DNA from: Pollutimonas sp. M17 | GTDB lineage: Bacteria > Pseudomonadota > Gammaproteobacteria > Burkholderiales > Burkholderiaceae_B | Length of the DNA: 64,000 bases | Direction: 5' to 3' | Assembly (NCBI RefSeq): GCF_025836975.1 | Contig: NZ_CP107548.1 | Coordinates: 372,001-436,000 of the forward strand | Shown: piece after piece, positions 8,464 to 17,125 of the stretch | Position numbering within the stretch: the first letter of the stretch is position 1 | Layout: the number at the start of each line of letters is the position of its first letter | Translations under genes and position numbers: made by a program | The notes under the pieces: generated by a model | What the model was told of the DNA's origin: nothing | The model's database searches: none | The model's input: the letters and a program-made list of their open reading frames with translations, nothing else

Positions 8464-8550
8464 ATGCAGACGTCCGAGGTGCAACGCGTACCGTTCAACC
8501 TCCATGCCGGGCAACCGGCTTCATATAGGACGTATCGCTGTGGCAAATAA
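8464..8550 (+). other. Possible 28-codon upstream ORF overlapping the metK start
   Basis: An ATG 24 nt after the riboswitch candidate opens a 28-residue frame ([11 protein letters not shown]...) that ends with TAA at 8548-8550, 8 nt inside metK in another frame. Terminating ribosomes would finish at the metK GTG, so coupling is possible. There is no strong ribosome-binding site, and it may be chance. Confidence 0.25.
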
Positions 8551-9703
8551 CGATTTCCTTTTCACTTCCGAATCCGTATCCGAAGGCCATCCCGACAAGG
8601 TCGCCGACCAGATATCGGACTCCATCCTCGACGCCATCTTCACGCAAGACCCCAACGCCCGCGTGGCGGCTGAAACCCTGTGCAATACGGGCCTGGTCGT
8701 GCTGGCCGGCGAGATCACCACGACCGCCAATGTGGATTACATCCAGGTGGCGCGCGACACCATCAAGCGCATCGGCTACGACAACACCGACTACGGCATC
8801 GACTACAAGGGCTGCGCGGTGCTGGTGGCCTACGACAAGCAGTCGCCCGACATCGCCCAGGGCGTGGACCGCAGCAGCGAAGAAATCCTGAACCAGGGCG
8901 CCGGCGACCAGGGCCTGATGTTCGGCTACGCCTGCGACGAAACCCCCGACCTGATGCCCGCCCCCATCTGGTACGCGCACCGCCTGGTGCAGCGCCAGAG
9001 CGAACTGCGCAAGGACGGCCGCCTGCCGTGGCTGCGCCCCGACGCCAAGTCGCAGGTTACCTTCCGCTATGTCGACGGCAAGCCCGCCGAGGTCGACACC
9101 GTGGTGCTGTCCACCCAGCATGCGCCCGAGATCTCGCAAAGCGACATCCGCGACGCCGTCATCGAGCACATCATCAAGCCCAGCTTCCCCGACGGCCTGC
9201 TTACGCCCAAGACCAAGTTCATGATCAACCCCACGGGTGTGTTCGTCATCGGCGGTCCCCAGGGCGATTGCGGCCTGACCGGACGCAAGATCATCGTCGA
9301 CACCTACGGCGGCGCCTGCCCGCACGGCGGCGGCGCGTTCTCGGGCAAGGATCCCTCCAAGGTCGATCGTTCGGCCGCCTATGCCGCGCGCTACGTGGCC
9401 AAGAACGTCGTGGCGGCCGGTCTGGCGCGCCAGTGCCAGGTGCAGGTCAGCTATGCCATCGGCGTGGCCGAACCCATCAACATCACGGTCTACACTGAAG
9501 GCACGGGCGTGATCCCCGACGAGCAGATCGCACGCCTGGTCCGCGAGCACTTCGACCTGCGCCCCAAGGGCATCATCAACATGCTCGACCTGCTGCGCCC
9601 CATCTACAGCAAGACCGCCGCCTACGGCCACTTCGGCCGCGCGGAACCCGAGTTCAGCTGGGAGGCCACCGACAAGGTGCAAGTCCTCAAGAAGGCCGCC
9701 TAG
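8540..9703 (+). CDS. metK: S-adenosylmethionine synthetase
   Basis: A 387-residue MetK, counted from the GTG at 8540, which gives the usual N-terminus ([17 protein letters not shown]). AGGA lies about 9 nt upstream. An ATG at 8504 is in frame but adds residues the family lacks. Visible motifs are [24 protein letters not shown] and the P-loop-like [15 protein letters not shown]. It makes SAM from methionine and ATP. It is followed by a strong hairpin terminator and preceded by the SAM-II-like element, so it is probably a single-gene transcript controlled by its product. Confidence 0.96.
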   Translation: MANNDFLFTSESVSEGHPDKVADQISDSILDAIFTQDPNARVAAETLCNTGLVVLAGEITTTANVDYIQVARDTIKRIGYDNTDYGIDYKGCAVLVAYDKQSPDIAQGVDRSSEEILNQGAGDQGLMFGYACDETPDLMPAPIWYAHRLVQRQSELRKDGRLPWLRPDAKSQVTFRYVDGKPAEVDTVVLSTQHAPEISQSDIRDAVIEHIIKPSFPDGLLTPKTKFMINPTGVFVIGGPQGDCGLTGRKIIVDTYGGACPHGGGAFSGKDPSKVDRSAAYAARYVAKNVVAAGLARQCQVQVSYAIGVAEPINITVYTEGTGVIPDEQIARLVREHFDLRPKGIINMLDLLRPIYSKTAAYGHFGRAEPEFSWEATDKVQVLKKAA

Positions 9704-9721
9704 GGCGCCGTTGCGGTTCAC

Positions 9722-9748
9722 CGGGGCCTTCGGGCCCCGATGTTTTTT
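9722..9748 (+). terminator. Intrinsic terminator after metK
   Basis: A 7-bp GC stem CGGGGCC/GGCCCCG closed by a TTCG tetraloop (9722-9739) is followed by a T-rich run ending in six T. It separates metK from the DUF1289 gene. Confidence 0.85.
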
Positions 9749-9760
9749 CAAGGAGCTTCC

Positions 9761-10033
9761 ATGTCCGATTCCAGTACGCCGTTCGACCCGGCCGCCGCGC
9801 CGGAAACCGAAGCGGGCATGGAAACCATCCAGGCGCGGCGCGATTCCGCGCACAGCCTGGACCCCAGCGATTCCCCCTGCGTCGCGGTGTGCTCCACCCT
9901 GTACGACGAGGTCTGCCGGGGCTGCGGGCGCACGGCCATGGAGGTGGCCAACTGGGTTTTCCTGGACGACGAGGAAAAGCGGCGGATCTGGCAGCGCATC
10001 AAGGCACAGGGATATCCGCGCCGCAATGGCTGA
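9761..10033 (+). CDS. DUF1289 family small protein
   Basis: A 90-residue protein. The C-terminal half holds the DUF1289 signature with its conserved cysteines, SPCVAVCSTLYDEVCRGCGR, then TAMEVANWVFLDDEEKR. The four Cys suggest a small metal-binding fold, but no function is known for the family. AAGGAG at 9750-9755 selects the ATG at 9761. Residues 1-35 are poorly conserved and acidic. It lies between metK and ahcY, but the terminator before it and the separate riboswitch after it suggest it is transcribed on its own. Confidence 0.85.
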   Translation: MSDSSTPFDPAAAPETEAGMETIQARRDSAHSLDPSDSPCVAVCSTLYDEVCRGCGRTAMEVANWVFLDDEEKRRIWQRIKAQGYPRRNG

Positions 10034-10076
10034 TTTCCTGGCATGGGCCGGGCCAATTACGCTACAATCTAGCCTT

Positions 10077-10145
10077 CCTGAGGAGCGCTGCAACGGTGTC
10101 CTATCACCGCTAGGCTCAGGATCTTCTTTTGTTTCAACGGCGCTC
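10077..10145 (+). promoter_or_regulatory. SAH riboswitch upstream of ahcY
   Basis: All parts of the S-adenosylhomocysteine riboswitch are visible. P1 is CCTGAG (10077-10082) with CTCAGG (10115-10120). The conserved core GAGCGCTGCAA follows. P2 is CGGTG (10094-10098) with CACCG (10105-10109). The pseudoknot is GAGCGC (10083-10088) with GCGCTC (10140-10145). A -10-like TACAAT at 10063-10068 would start the RNA at the first base of P1. In betaproteobacteria this class switches on ahcY when SAH accumulates. Confidence 0.93.
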
Positions 10146-10247
10146 ATCGTTTCCTGTACAGGCGAAGATGAGCTCATGTCGCAAATTGCGATGCCGCATT
10201 GAACGCTCCGCGCTTCGGCTGGTACGGGCCAATTGGATGCCTACACC

Positions 10248-11666
10248 ATGAATACTGTCGCCGAAGCCAACTTCACCGATTACAAGATTGCCGATATCGC
10301 CCTGGCGGGCTGGGGCCGCCGCGAGATCGCGATTGCCGAAACCGAAATGCCCGGCCTGATGGCCACGCGCGAAGAATACGCCGCCTCGCAGCCGCTCAAG
10401 GGCGCGCGCATCGCCGGCAGCCTGCACATGACGATCCAGACCGCTGTGCTCATCGAGACGCTGAAGGCGCTGGGCGCCGAAGTGCGCTGGGCCTCGTGCA
10501 ACATCTTCTCCACTCAAGACCATGCCGCCGCCGCCATCGCCGCCAGCGGCACCGCCGTTTTCGCCATCAAGGGCGAAACGCTGGAAGACTACTGGAATTA
10601 CACGCACCAGATCTTCGAATGGCCCAATGGCCAGCACGCCAACATGATCCTGGACGACGGCGGCGACGCCACCACCTTGCTGCACCTGGGCACCAAGGCC
10701 GAATCCGATATTTCCGTGCTGGATAAACCCGGCAGCGAGGAAGAGCGCGTGCTGTTCGCCTCGATCAAGGCCCAGTTGGCGCGCGATCCCAAGTGGTATT
10801 CGACGCGCCTGGCGCAGGTCAAGGGCGTGACCGAGGAAACCACGACGGGCGTGCATCGCCTGTATCAGATGTCCAAGAAGGGCGAGCTGGCCTTCCCGGC
10901 CATCAACGTCAACGATTCCGTCACCAAGTCCAAGTTCGACAACCTTTACGGTTGCCGCGAGTCGCTGGTCGACGGCATCAAGCGCGCCACCGATGTCATG
11001 GTCGCCGGCAAGATCGCCGTGGTCTGCGGCTTCGGCGACGTGGGCAAGGGTTGCGCCCAGGCGCTGGCCGCCCTGCGCGCCCAGGTGTGGGTCACCGAAG
11101 TCGATCCCATCTGCGCCCTGCAAGCCTCCATGGAAGGCTACAGGGTCGTGACCCTGGACGAAGCCGCCGACAAGGCCGATATTTTCGTGACCGCCACCGG
11201 CAACTACCATGTGATCACGCGCGACCATATGGATCGCATGAAGGATCAGGCCATCGTCTGCAACATCGGTCACTTCGACAACGAAATCGACGTGGCTTCC
11301 GTCGAGGGCCTTGAGTGGGAAGAAATCAAGCCGCAGGTTGACCACATCATTTTCCCCGACGGCAAGCGCATCATCCTGCTGGCCAAGGGCCGCCTGGTCA
11401 ACCTGGGCTGCGCTACGGGTCACCCTTCGTTCGTGATGTCGGCCTCGTTCACCAACCAGACGATCGCGCAGATCGAACTGTTCACGCGCGGCCAGGCCTA
11501 CGACAAGGGCCGCGTCTATGTGCTGCCCAAGCATCTGGACGAAAAAGTGGCGCGCCTGCACCTGAAGAAGCTGGGCGTGCAACTAACCGAGCTGCGCCAG
11601 GATCAGGCTGACTACATCAATGTGCCGGTGGCCGGGCCTTACAAGCCTGATCACTACCGCTACTAA
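10248..11666 (+). CDS. ahcY: Adenosylhomocysteinase (SAH hydrolase)
   Basis: A 472-residue SAH hydrolase from the ATG at 10248 (MNTVAEANF); an ATG five codons earlier (10233) is also possible. Landmarks are [27 protein letters not shown], the NAD-binding [22 protein letters not shown] and the conserved C-terminus KPDHYRY. It hydrolyses SAH to adenosine and homocysteine, removing the inhibitor of SAM-dependent methyltransferases. An SAH riboswitch precedes it and metF follows, so the gene sits in a methyl-cycle group. Confidence 0.97.
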   Translation: MNTVAEANFTDYKIADIALAGWGRREIAIAETEMPGLMATREEYAASQPLKGARIAGSLHMTIQTAVLIETLKALGAEVRWASCNIFSTQDHAAAAIAASGTAVFAIKGETLEDYWNYTHQIFEWPNGQHANMILDDGGDATTLLHLGTKAESDISVLDKPGSEEERVLFASIKAQLARDPKWYSTRLAQVKGVTEETTTGVHRLYQMSKKGELAFPAINVNDSVTKSKFDNLYGCRESLVDGIKRATDVMVAGKIAVVCGFGDVGKGCAQALAALRAQVWVTEVDPICALQASMEGYRVVTLDEAADKADIFVTATGNYHVITRDHMDRMKDQAIVCNIGHFDNEIDVASVEGLEWEEIKPQVDHIIFPDGKRIILLAKGRLVNLGCATGHPSFVMSASFTNQTIAQIELFTRGQAYDKGRVYVLPKHLDEKVARLHLKKLGVQLTELRQDQADYINVPVAGPYKPDHYRY

Positions 11667-11746
11667 GCGGGCATTGTGGCAGGCAAGTACGCCGCCGGGG
11701 CGCCGCCCCGGCGATTCAAGCAGGACTTATCGAAGGAGTGCTGGTC

Positions 11747-12085
11747 ATGGAAATCATTCTTGTCTGGATATTGAACGCCGTTGCGCTGTTGATCGTGGCC
11801 TACATCTTGCCGGGCATCACGGTTGCATCCTTCGGTTCGGCCCTGATCGCCGCACTGGTGCTGGGCTTGCTGAACACGCTGGTCAAGCCGGTCCTTATTT
11901 TGCTGACCCTGCCCATCACCATCGTGACGCTGGGCCTGTTCCTGCTGGTGCTCAATGCGCTGGTCTTCTGGTTCGCGGGCTCGGTGCTGAAGGGCTTCCA
12001 GGTCAATGGCTTCTGGTGGGCGCTGCTGGGCGCGTTCGTCTACAGCATTGTGTCGGGTCTTTTATCCAGGTTGTTGGTTTCATGA
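11747..12085 (+). CDS. Four-TM membrane protein of the phage-holin-like superfamily IV
   Basis: A 112-residue, almost wholly hydrophobic protein with four predicted membrane helices and the family stretch LLNTLVKPVLILLTLPITI. The name 'phage holin family' refers to sequence similarity only; no phage genes are near. AAGGAG at 11733-11738 points to the ATG at 11747. Its stop overlaps the metF start (ATGA), so it is translated with metF. The biological role is unknown. Confidence 0.8.
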   Translation: MEIILVWILNAVALLIVAYILPGITVASFGSALIAALVLGLLNTLVKPVLILLTLPITIVTLGLFLLVLNALVFWFAGSVLKGFQVNGFWWALLGAFVYSIVSGLLSRLLVS

Positions 12086-12924
12086 GCAGTAGCAAGCAGG
12101 CTATAAGTTTGGAATTTTTCCCGCCGCGCGATATCGCGGCGCAGGAAAAGCTGGTACGGTCGGCCAAGCAGTTGCTGGCCCTGCATCCGGCCTATGTCAG
12201 CGTTACGTTCGGCGCGGGCGGTTCGACGCGGTCGGGCACGGCCGATACGGTGCGCCTGATGCAGAACCTGGGGTGCGATGCGGCGCCGCACTTGTCGTGC
12301 ATAGGCGCGACGCGGGCGGTGCTGGGCGATATCCTTGATTCATACCGCGAGCTGGGCATCAGGCGCATCGTGGCGCTGCGCGGCGACCTGCCGTCCGGCA
12401 TGGGCGGCGATGCGGGCGAGCTTCACTACGCCAGCCAGCTGGTGGAGTTCATACGGCAGCACAGCGGGGACTGGTTCCACATCGAGGTGGCGGCCTATCC
12501 CGAGGTGCATCCGCAGGCGGCAAGCGCGGCGTCGGACCTGGATCATTTCATCGAGAAGGTGAAGGCGGGGGCTGACAGCGCGATCACGCAGTATTTTTTC
12601 AATGCGGATGCCTACCATGATTTCGTGGAGCGGGTGCGCGCCAGGGGCGTGGACATCCCCATCGTTCCTGGGATCATGCCGATCACGAATTATTCGCAGC
12701 TGGCGCGGTTTTCCAATATGTGCGGGGCGGAGATTCCACGCTGGATGCGTCTGCGGCTGGCGGATTTCGGCGACGACAAGGCGTCGATCAAGGCGTTTGG
12801 CGTGGATGTGATTTCCGGGCTGTCGCAGGATCTGCTGGACAGCGGGGCGCCGGGGCTGCATTTCTATACGCTGAACAACGCGGAAGTGACGATGGCGATC
12901 TGGAAGCAGTTGCGGTTGGCTTGA
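12082..12924 (+). CDS. metF: 5,10-Methylenetetrahydrofolate reductase
   Basis: A 280-residue MetF. It shows the N-terminal SLEFFPPRD, the GAGGSTRSGTAD segment, the folate/FAD-site LRGDLPSGMG and PGIMPITNYSQL. It reduces methylene-THF to methyl-THF, the methyl donor for homocysteine remethylation. It overlaps the membrane-protein gene by 4 bp and lies downstream of ahcY, which makes homocysteine, so both branches of the cycle are grouped. The frame is open far upstream, but only this start gives the family N-terminus. Confidence 0.95.
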   Translation: MSSSKQAISLEFFPPRDIAAQEKLVRSAKQLLALHPAYVSVTFGAGGSTRSGTADTVRLMQNLGCDAAPHLSCIGATRAVLGDILDSYRELGIRRIVALRGDLPSGMGGDAGELHYASQLVEFIRQHSGDWFHIEVAAYPEVHPQAASAASDLDHFIEKVKAGADSAITQYFFNADAYHDFVERVRARGVDIPIVPGIMPITNYSQLARFSNMCGAEIPRWMRLRLADFGDDKASIKAFGVDVISGLSQDLLDSGAPGLHFYTLNNAEVTMAIWKQLRLA

Positions 12925-13050
12925 GGGCGCCGCTGCTTTAAAACCTGCGATCACTGCGTGCCGCTCCGGTCAGACAGCGTCCGCCGATATCCCCCGCCTT
13001 CCCTTCGTCAGCACGCGGCGCACGCCTACCGCCGGTGCCCCGCCCCACCC

Positions 13051-13087
13051 AGCCGCCCGCTCCGTAAGGGGCTGATGGCGGGCGGCT
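13051..13087. repeat. 10-bp perfect inverted repeat between metF and the cyclo-ligase gene
   Basis: AGCCGCCCGC (13051-13060) pairs with GCGGGCGGCT (13078-13087) around a 17-nt loop. It lies between convergent genes and may end transcription from either side, but neither side has a T run, so it is only a possible terminator. The rest of 12925-13086 shows nothing recognisable. Confidence 0.45.
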
Positions 13088-13725
13088 CAGCTGATTACAG
13101 GCGCCGGAACGGCCCAACCCTTGTCGGTCAGGATGGCGTCCAGGCGGACGTCGTGGGGAGCGGGGGCGTGGGTCAGGCCCGCCGCGGCCAGGTCGCCGGT
13201 GGCCCAGGCGATGCCGATGGTGGTGAAGCTGTGGCCCTGGGACTTCAACGAGGCCAAAGTACGGTCGTAGTAGCCTTTGCCGTAGCCGATGCGGTCGCCC
13301 TGGCGGGTGTAGCCCAGGGTGGGCACCAGGACAATGTCGGGCGGGGGGGCTGCTTCACCCACGGGTTCCTGTATGCCGTAGGCGCCTTCCTGCATGGGCG
13401 CGCCGGGCGTCCATAATCTGAATTGCAACGGAGCATCGTCCGCGGTGACGACGGGCAGGGATACGCGGTATCCTTCTTCTTCGACCCATTGCTGCAGCAA
13501 TGGCTGCAACGATGGCTCTTCGCCGGTGGACCAGAAAGCGGCGATGTTCTGGGGAACGGGCTTGCCGGCTTCGCTCAGCCGGGTCCGGCTGGTGGCCAGC
13601 CAGGTGAATAGCCGGCCCCTGATCAGCAGCGCTCCCCGATTGCGATCGACGGGATTCTGGGCGGCGCGCAACTGCTTGAGTCTTGTCCGTAGAGGGACTG
13701 CGTTATGCTCTGTGTTGTTATTCAT
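13087..13725 (-). CDS. 5-Formyltetrahydrofolate cyclo-ligase
   Basis: A 212-residue protein of the 5-FTHF cyclo-ligase family. The ATP/folate site motif GYGKGYYDRTL is present, preceded by PDIVLVPTLGYTRQGDRIG. The N-terminal part has the usual basic residues for phosphate binding (LRTRLKQLRAAQ). It converts 5-formyl-THF (a storage or inhibitory form) to 5,10-methenyl-THF using ATP. It is divergent from the lytic transglycosylase, with only about 30 bp between the starts. Confidence 0.9.
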   Translation of the reverse strand: MNNNTEHNAVPLRTRLKQLRAAQNPVDRNRGALLIRGRLFTWLATSRTRLSEAGKPVPQNIAAFWSTGEEPSLQPLLQQWVEEEGYRVSLPVVTADDAPLQFRLWTPGAPMQEGAYGIQEPVGEAAPPPDIVLVPTLGYTRQGDRIGYGKGYYDRTLASLKSQGHSFTTIGIAWATGDLAAAGLTHAPAPHDVRLDAILTDKGWAVPAPVIS

Positions 13726-13754
13726 GGGGCGGTGTTAAGTGGGATCAAATCACG

Positions 13755-15896
13755 ATGTTAACCAATAGCCAACGGTATCAGAAAACCCGGAACGTGTCCG
13801 GCATGCTGCGATCCCATCGCTTGCGCGCGGGCCTGTGGCTTGCGTTGTCGGTGGGGTTGGTGGGATGTGCGGGTGCGGAGCGGCCGGCCAACCCGGCCGG
13901 CGCCGATCTGCGCCAGTCGCTTGCGCCTCTGGATACGGCCGGCGCGATGCAGGTGGCGGCCCTGGCGGGCGCCACGCCCGCTCCGCCGCAGTCGGCGTCG
14001 GGCACCATTACCCTGGTCACGCCGCCGCAGTCCCGCCAGGCGGTGGTTCGGGCGCGCGAGGCGATGCAGAAAAAGCAGTGGGCCATGCTTGAGACGCTGG
14101 TTCCCATTGCCAAGTCGGATCCGGTGCTGGGCACGTATGCCGAGTACTGGATGCTGCGCCAGAAACTGCAGGACAGCACGCAGCCCGTGCCGGATCAGGA
14201 AATGCAGCGGTTCATCCAGGCGCATCCCGATGGCTACCTGGCCGACCGCCTTCGGGGCGACTGGCTGGTGGCGGCGACGCGCGCCGGCAACTACGCACTG
14301 GCGGCGCGGCTGGGACCGCTGGTCAACAGCAATTCGCAGGAAACGTGCTCGCTGCTGCTGGCGCAGCACATGACGGGCCAGCGCATCAAGGCCGCCCAGG
14401 CGATCGAGGCATTCGAACCCAACCGGGCGTGCTGGAGCATGCTGGACGAATTCGAGGACAGCAAGGTCGTGGGCTGGAAGGAATTGGAGCCCCTGCTGCG
14501 AGCCACGCTCGAAACCAGCAAGACCGGCAATGCGCAGCGTCTGGCGGCCATCATGTTCGACGCCGGCGACATGGTGCAGTATGCCGCCCTGATGAAGAAT
14601 CCGAAGAAGTGGCTGGCCGGTCGCAAGCCGCCCAAGTCGCGAACCGATACCGAGCTGGTCACCATCGCCCTGTCGCGCCTGGCCTACGGCTCGGAGCGCG
14701 AGCAGAACGCCGCCTACATCGAGCGCGAATGGTCCAAGGCCATACCGAAATCCAATCTGCAATGGGTCTGGAGCCAGTTCGGACTGGTGGCGGCCCTGAA
14801 TGTGGAACTGAACGCCGTCGACTGGTACCGCCGTTCGGGCAACGCGCGCCTGACCGATTACAACCATGCCTGGCAGGTGCGATCCGAATTGCGCCAGCCC
14901 GGCATCGACTGGAATTGGGTGGCCCAGGCCATACGGCGCATGTCGGCCCAGCAGGCGGCCGAGCCGGTCTGGATGTACTGGTATGGGCGGGCCTTGCGTG
15001 CCCAGGGCAACCAGGAAGCCGCGACGAAGTACTTCCAGTCGATTGCCGGCGAACTCAATTTCTATGGGCAACTGGCCAGCGAAGAGCTGGGCCGGACGCT
15101 GTCGATTCCGCAGCCGCCCGCGCCGGTCACGGCCGGTGAACTGCAGCAGGCCCGCGAAAATCCGGGCTTGCAGCGTGCCATCGCCTTGTTCGACCTGGGC
15201 TGGCGGCCCGAGGCGGTGCCGGAATGGAACTACACCCTGCGCGGCATGACCGACCGGCAGCTGCTGGCGGCGGCCGAACTGGCCCGGCAGGAGCACATCT
15301 ACGACAGGGTGGTCAACACGTCGCTGCAGACCCAGAAGGAAGTCGATTTTTCGCAGCGCTTCATTGCGCCGTTCGAGGGGCGTGTAACCGAGAAGGCGCG
15401 CCAGATCAACCTGGATCCCGCCTGGGTCTATGGGCTTATCCGCCAGGAATCGCGCTTCATCACCGACGCCCGCTCCAGGGTGGGCGCGTCGGGCCTGATG
15501 CAATTGATGCCCGCCACGGCGCGCTGGGTTGCCCGGAAGATAGGCATGAAGGATTTCACCCCGTCGTCGGTCAACGACTTCGATACCAATACGGTGTTGG
15601 GCACGAATTACCTGAGCATGGTGCTGAACGACCTGAACGGGTCGCAGGTGCTGGCCACGGCCGGCTATAACGCGGGGCCGCGGCGGCCGGTGCAGTGGCG
15701 ATCCAAGTTGGCGGGGCCGGTGGAAGGCGCCATCTTCGCGGAGACCATACCGTTCACGGAAACACGGCTATATGTGAAGAACGTCATGTCCAACGCAACC
15801 TATTACGCCATGATGTTCTCGGGCAAGCCGCAGTCCCTGAAGCAGCGCCTGGGCACGGTATCGCCCTCTCCCAACAAAAAGGTCGACCTGCCTTGA
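13755..15896 (+). CDS. Soluble lytic murein transglycosylase (Slt-type lipoprotein)
   Basis: A 713-residue protein from the ATG at 13755; an ATG at 13803 gives a tidier lipoprotein signal ([15 protein letters not shown], lipobox LVGC) and 697 residues. A long alpha-helical superhelical region is followed by a C-terminal SLT domain, with catalytic Glu in GLIRQESRF, then [15 protein letters not shown] and [10 protein letters not shown]. It cleaves peptidoglycan glycan strands to 1,6-anhydro ends in the periplasm. The lipobox suggests outer-membrane anchoring, unlike soluble E. coli Slt70. Confidence 0.9.
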   Translation: MLTNSQRYQKTRNVSGMLRSHRLRAGLWLALSVGLVGCAGAERPANPAGADLRQSLAPLDTAGAMQVAALAGATPAPPQSASGTITLVTPPQSRQAVVRAREAMQKKQWAMLETLVPIAKSDPVLGTYAEYWMLRQKLQDSTQPVPDQEMQRFIQAHPDGYLADRLRGDWLVAATRAGNYALAARLGPLVNSNSQETCSLLLAQHMTGQRIKAAQAIEAFEPNRACWSMLDEFEDSKVVGWKELEPLLRATLETSKTGNAQRLAAIMFDAGDMVQYAALMKNPKKWLAGRKPPKSRTDTELVTIALSRLAYGSEREQNAAYIEREWSKAIPKSNLQWVWSQFGLVAALNVELNAVDWYRRSGNARLTDYNHAWQVRSELRQPGIDWNWVAQAIRRMSAQQAAEPVWMYWYGRALRAQGNQEAATKYFQSIAGELNFYGQLASEELGRTLSIPQPPAPVTAGELQQARENPGLQRAIALFDLGWRPEAVPEWNYTLRGMTDRQLLAAAELARQEHIYDRVVNTSLQTQKEVDFSQRFIAPFEGRVTEKARQINLDPAWVYGLIRQESRFITDARSRVGASGLMQLMPATARWVARKIGMKDFTPSSVNDFDTNTVLGTNYLSMVLNDLNGSQVLATAGYNAGPRRPVQWRSKLAGPVEGAIFAETIPFTETRLYVKNVMSNATYYAMMFSGKPQSLKQRLGTVSPSPNKKVDLP

Positions 15897-17077
15897 CGGC
15901 GCCGGGCAAGGCGGGCGGCCCGGATCCCGCCACCGCGGGGCTGGAGGTCTACATCGTGGGAGGCGCCGTGCGCGATGCCCTGCTGGGTTTGCCCGCCGGG
16001 GATCGCGACTGGGTGGTGGTGGGCGCCACGCCCCACGACATGGCCGAGCGCGGCTTCGTTCCGGTGGGCGGCGATTTCCCCGTTTTCCTGCATCCGCGCA
16101 GCAAGGAAGAATACGCGCTGGCCCGCACCGAGCGTAAATCGGGCAGGGGCTACAAGGGCTTTACCTTTTATACCGGCACCGACGTCAAGCTGGAAGACGA
16201 TTTGCGACGCCGCGACCTGACCATCAATGCCATCGCCCAGGCGCCCGACGGCAGCCTGGTCGACCCTCTGGATGGGCAATCGGACATCCGGCGCCGGGTG
16301 CTGCGGCATGTGGGACAGGCCTTTGTTGAAGACCCCGTGCGGTTGCTCAGGCTGGCGCGGTTTGCCGCCCGTTTCCATGATTTCTCGATTGCGCCCGAAA
16401 CCCTGGCTTTGGCCCGCCGCCTGGTTGACGAGGGCGAGGTCGACGCGCTGGTGCCCGAGCGCGTATGGCGCGAAGTCGCCAAAGGGTTGATGAGCGATCA
16501 CCCCGGACGCCTGTTCCAGGTGCTTGAGGCGGCGGGCGCGCTGTCCCGCGTTCTGCCGGGGTTGGTGTTCGACGATGAAAAGACCACGGCCGAACTGGCT
16601 TGCGCAGCCCGCAAGGGCCTGGGGCTGCCGGCCCGCTTCGCCCTGGCGTGCCGGCTGTCCGGCGATCCCGCAAGCATAGGCAAGCATGTCCGTGCGCCCG
16701 GCGATTGCCAGGACTATGCCAGGCTTCTACCCATGGTGCTGGCGGCCGTCGGGGAAGATGGCCGCGGGTGTTCCGCCGGTATCCCGGATGCGCCAGGCCT
16801 GAAAGAGGGCGATGGGCTCGAGGCAGGTGGCCGGCAGGCGCGATGGCTGGGCCTGATGGAACGCTGCGATGCCTTGCGCAAGCCCGACCGCTACCTGGAT
16901 CTGCTTGCCGCCGCGTCCTGCGCCACAACGGTGGACCAGCAGGCCTGGAGGGCTCGCCTGACCGCCATTCGCGCCGTCGATGCGGGCGCAATCGCCAAGA
17001 CGCTGCAAGGCCGGCCGGCGGATATCAAGCAGGCCGTGCACGAGGCCCGACTGGCGGCTTTGCTGGCTGCCTCTTGA
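15893..17077 (+). CDS. cca: CCA tRNA nucleotidyltransferase
   Basis: A class II nucleotidyltransferase of about 394 residues. The catalytic region reads [14 protein letters not shown], then GDRDWVVVG (DxD metal site), [10 protein letters not shown] and [17 protein letters not shown]. It adds or repairs the 3' CCA of tRNA. No ATG or GTG fits the N-terminus. The likely start is the TTG at 15893, which overlaps the stop of the transglycosylase gene (TTGA) and puts the catalytic GGAVRD near residue 24. The C-terminal part is typical of shorter CCA enzymes lacking a full HD domain. Confidence 0.88.
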   Translation: MTAPGKAGGPDPATAGLEVYIVGGAVRDALLGLPAGDRDWVVVGATPHDMAERGFVPVGGDFPVFLHPRSKEEYALARTERKSGRGYKGFTFYTGTDVKLEDDLRRRDLTINAIAQAPDGSLVDPLDGQSDIRRRVLRHVGQAFVEDPVRLLRLARFAARFHDFSIAPETLALARRLVDEGEVDALVPERVWREVAKGLMSDHPGRLFQVLEAAGALSRVLPGLVFDDEKTTAELACAARKGLGLPARFALACRLSGDPASIGKHVRAPGDCQDYARLLPMVLAAVGEDGRGCSAGIPDAPGLKEGDGLEAGGRQARWLGLMERCDALRKPDRYLDLLAAASCATTVDQQAWRARLTAIRAVDAGAIAKTLQGRPADIKQAVHEARLAALLAAS

Positions 17078-17125
17078 GCCTGCCGGGGCTTGTTCGGCAA
17101 GGCTTGAAAAGCGCGCGAAGCACGC

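Noticed and set aside
8495-10177. A 560-codon minus-strand reading frame opposite metK and DUF1289
   Set aside because: It is the antisense of well-conserved genes in GC-rich DNA, shows His/Gly/Val-rich low-complexity translation and no family motif.
11747-12085. A 'phage holin' gene as prophage remnant
   Set aside because: It is a family name only; the gene is coupled to metF and no other phage gene is present.
13051-13087. Hairpin as a firm intrinsic terminator
   Set aside because: The 10-bp stem is perfect, but neither strand has a following T run, so it is listed only as a repeat.
13758-15503. A 581-codon minus-strand frame opposite the lytic transglycosylase
   Set aside because: Arg/Gln/Gly-rich antisense translation without domains; the plus strand has a complete SLT domain.
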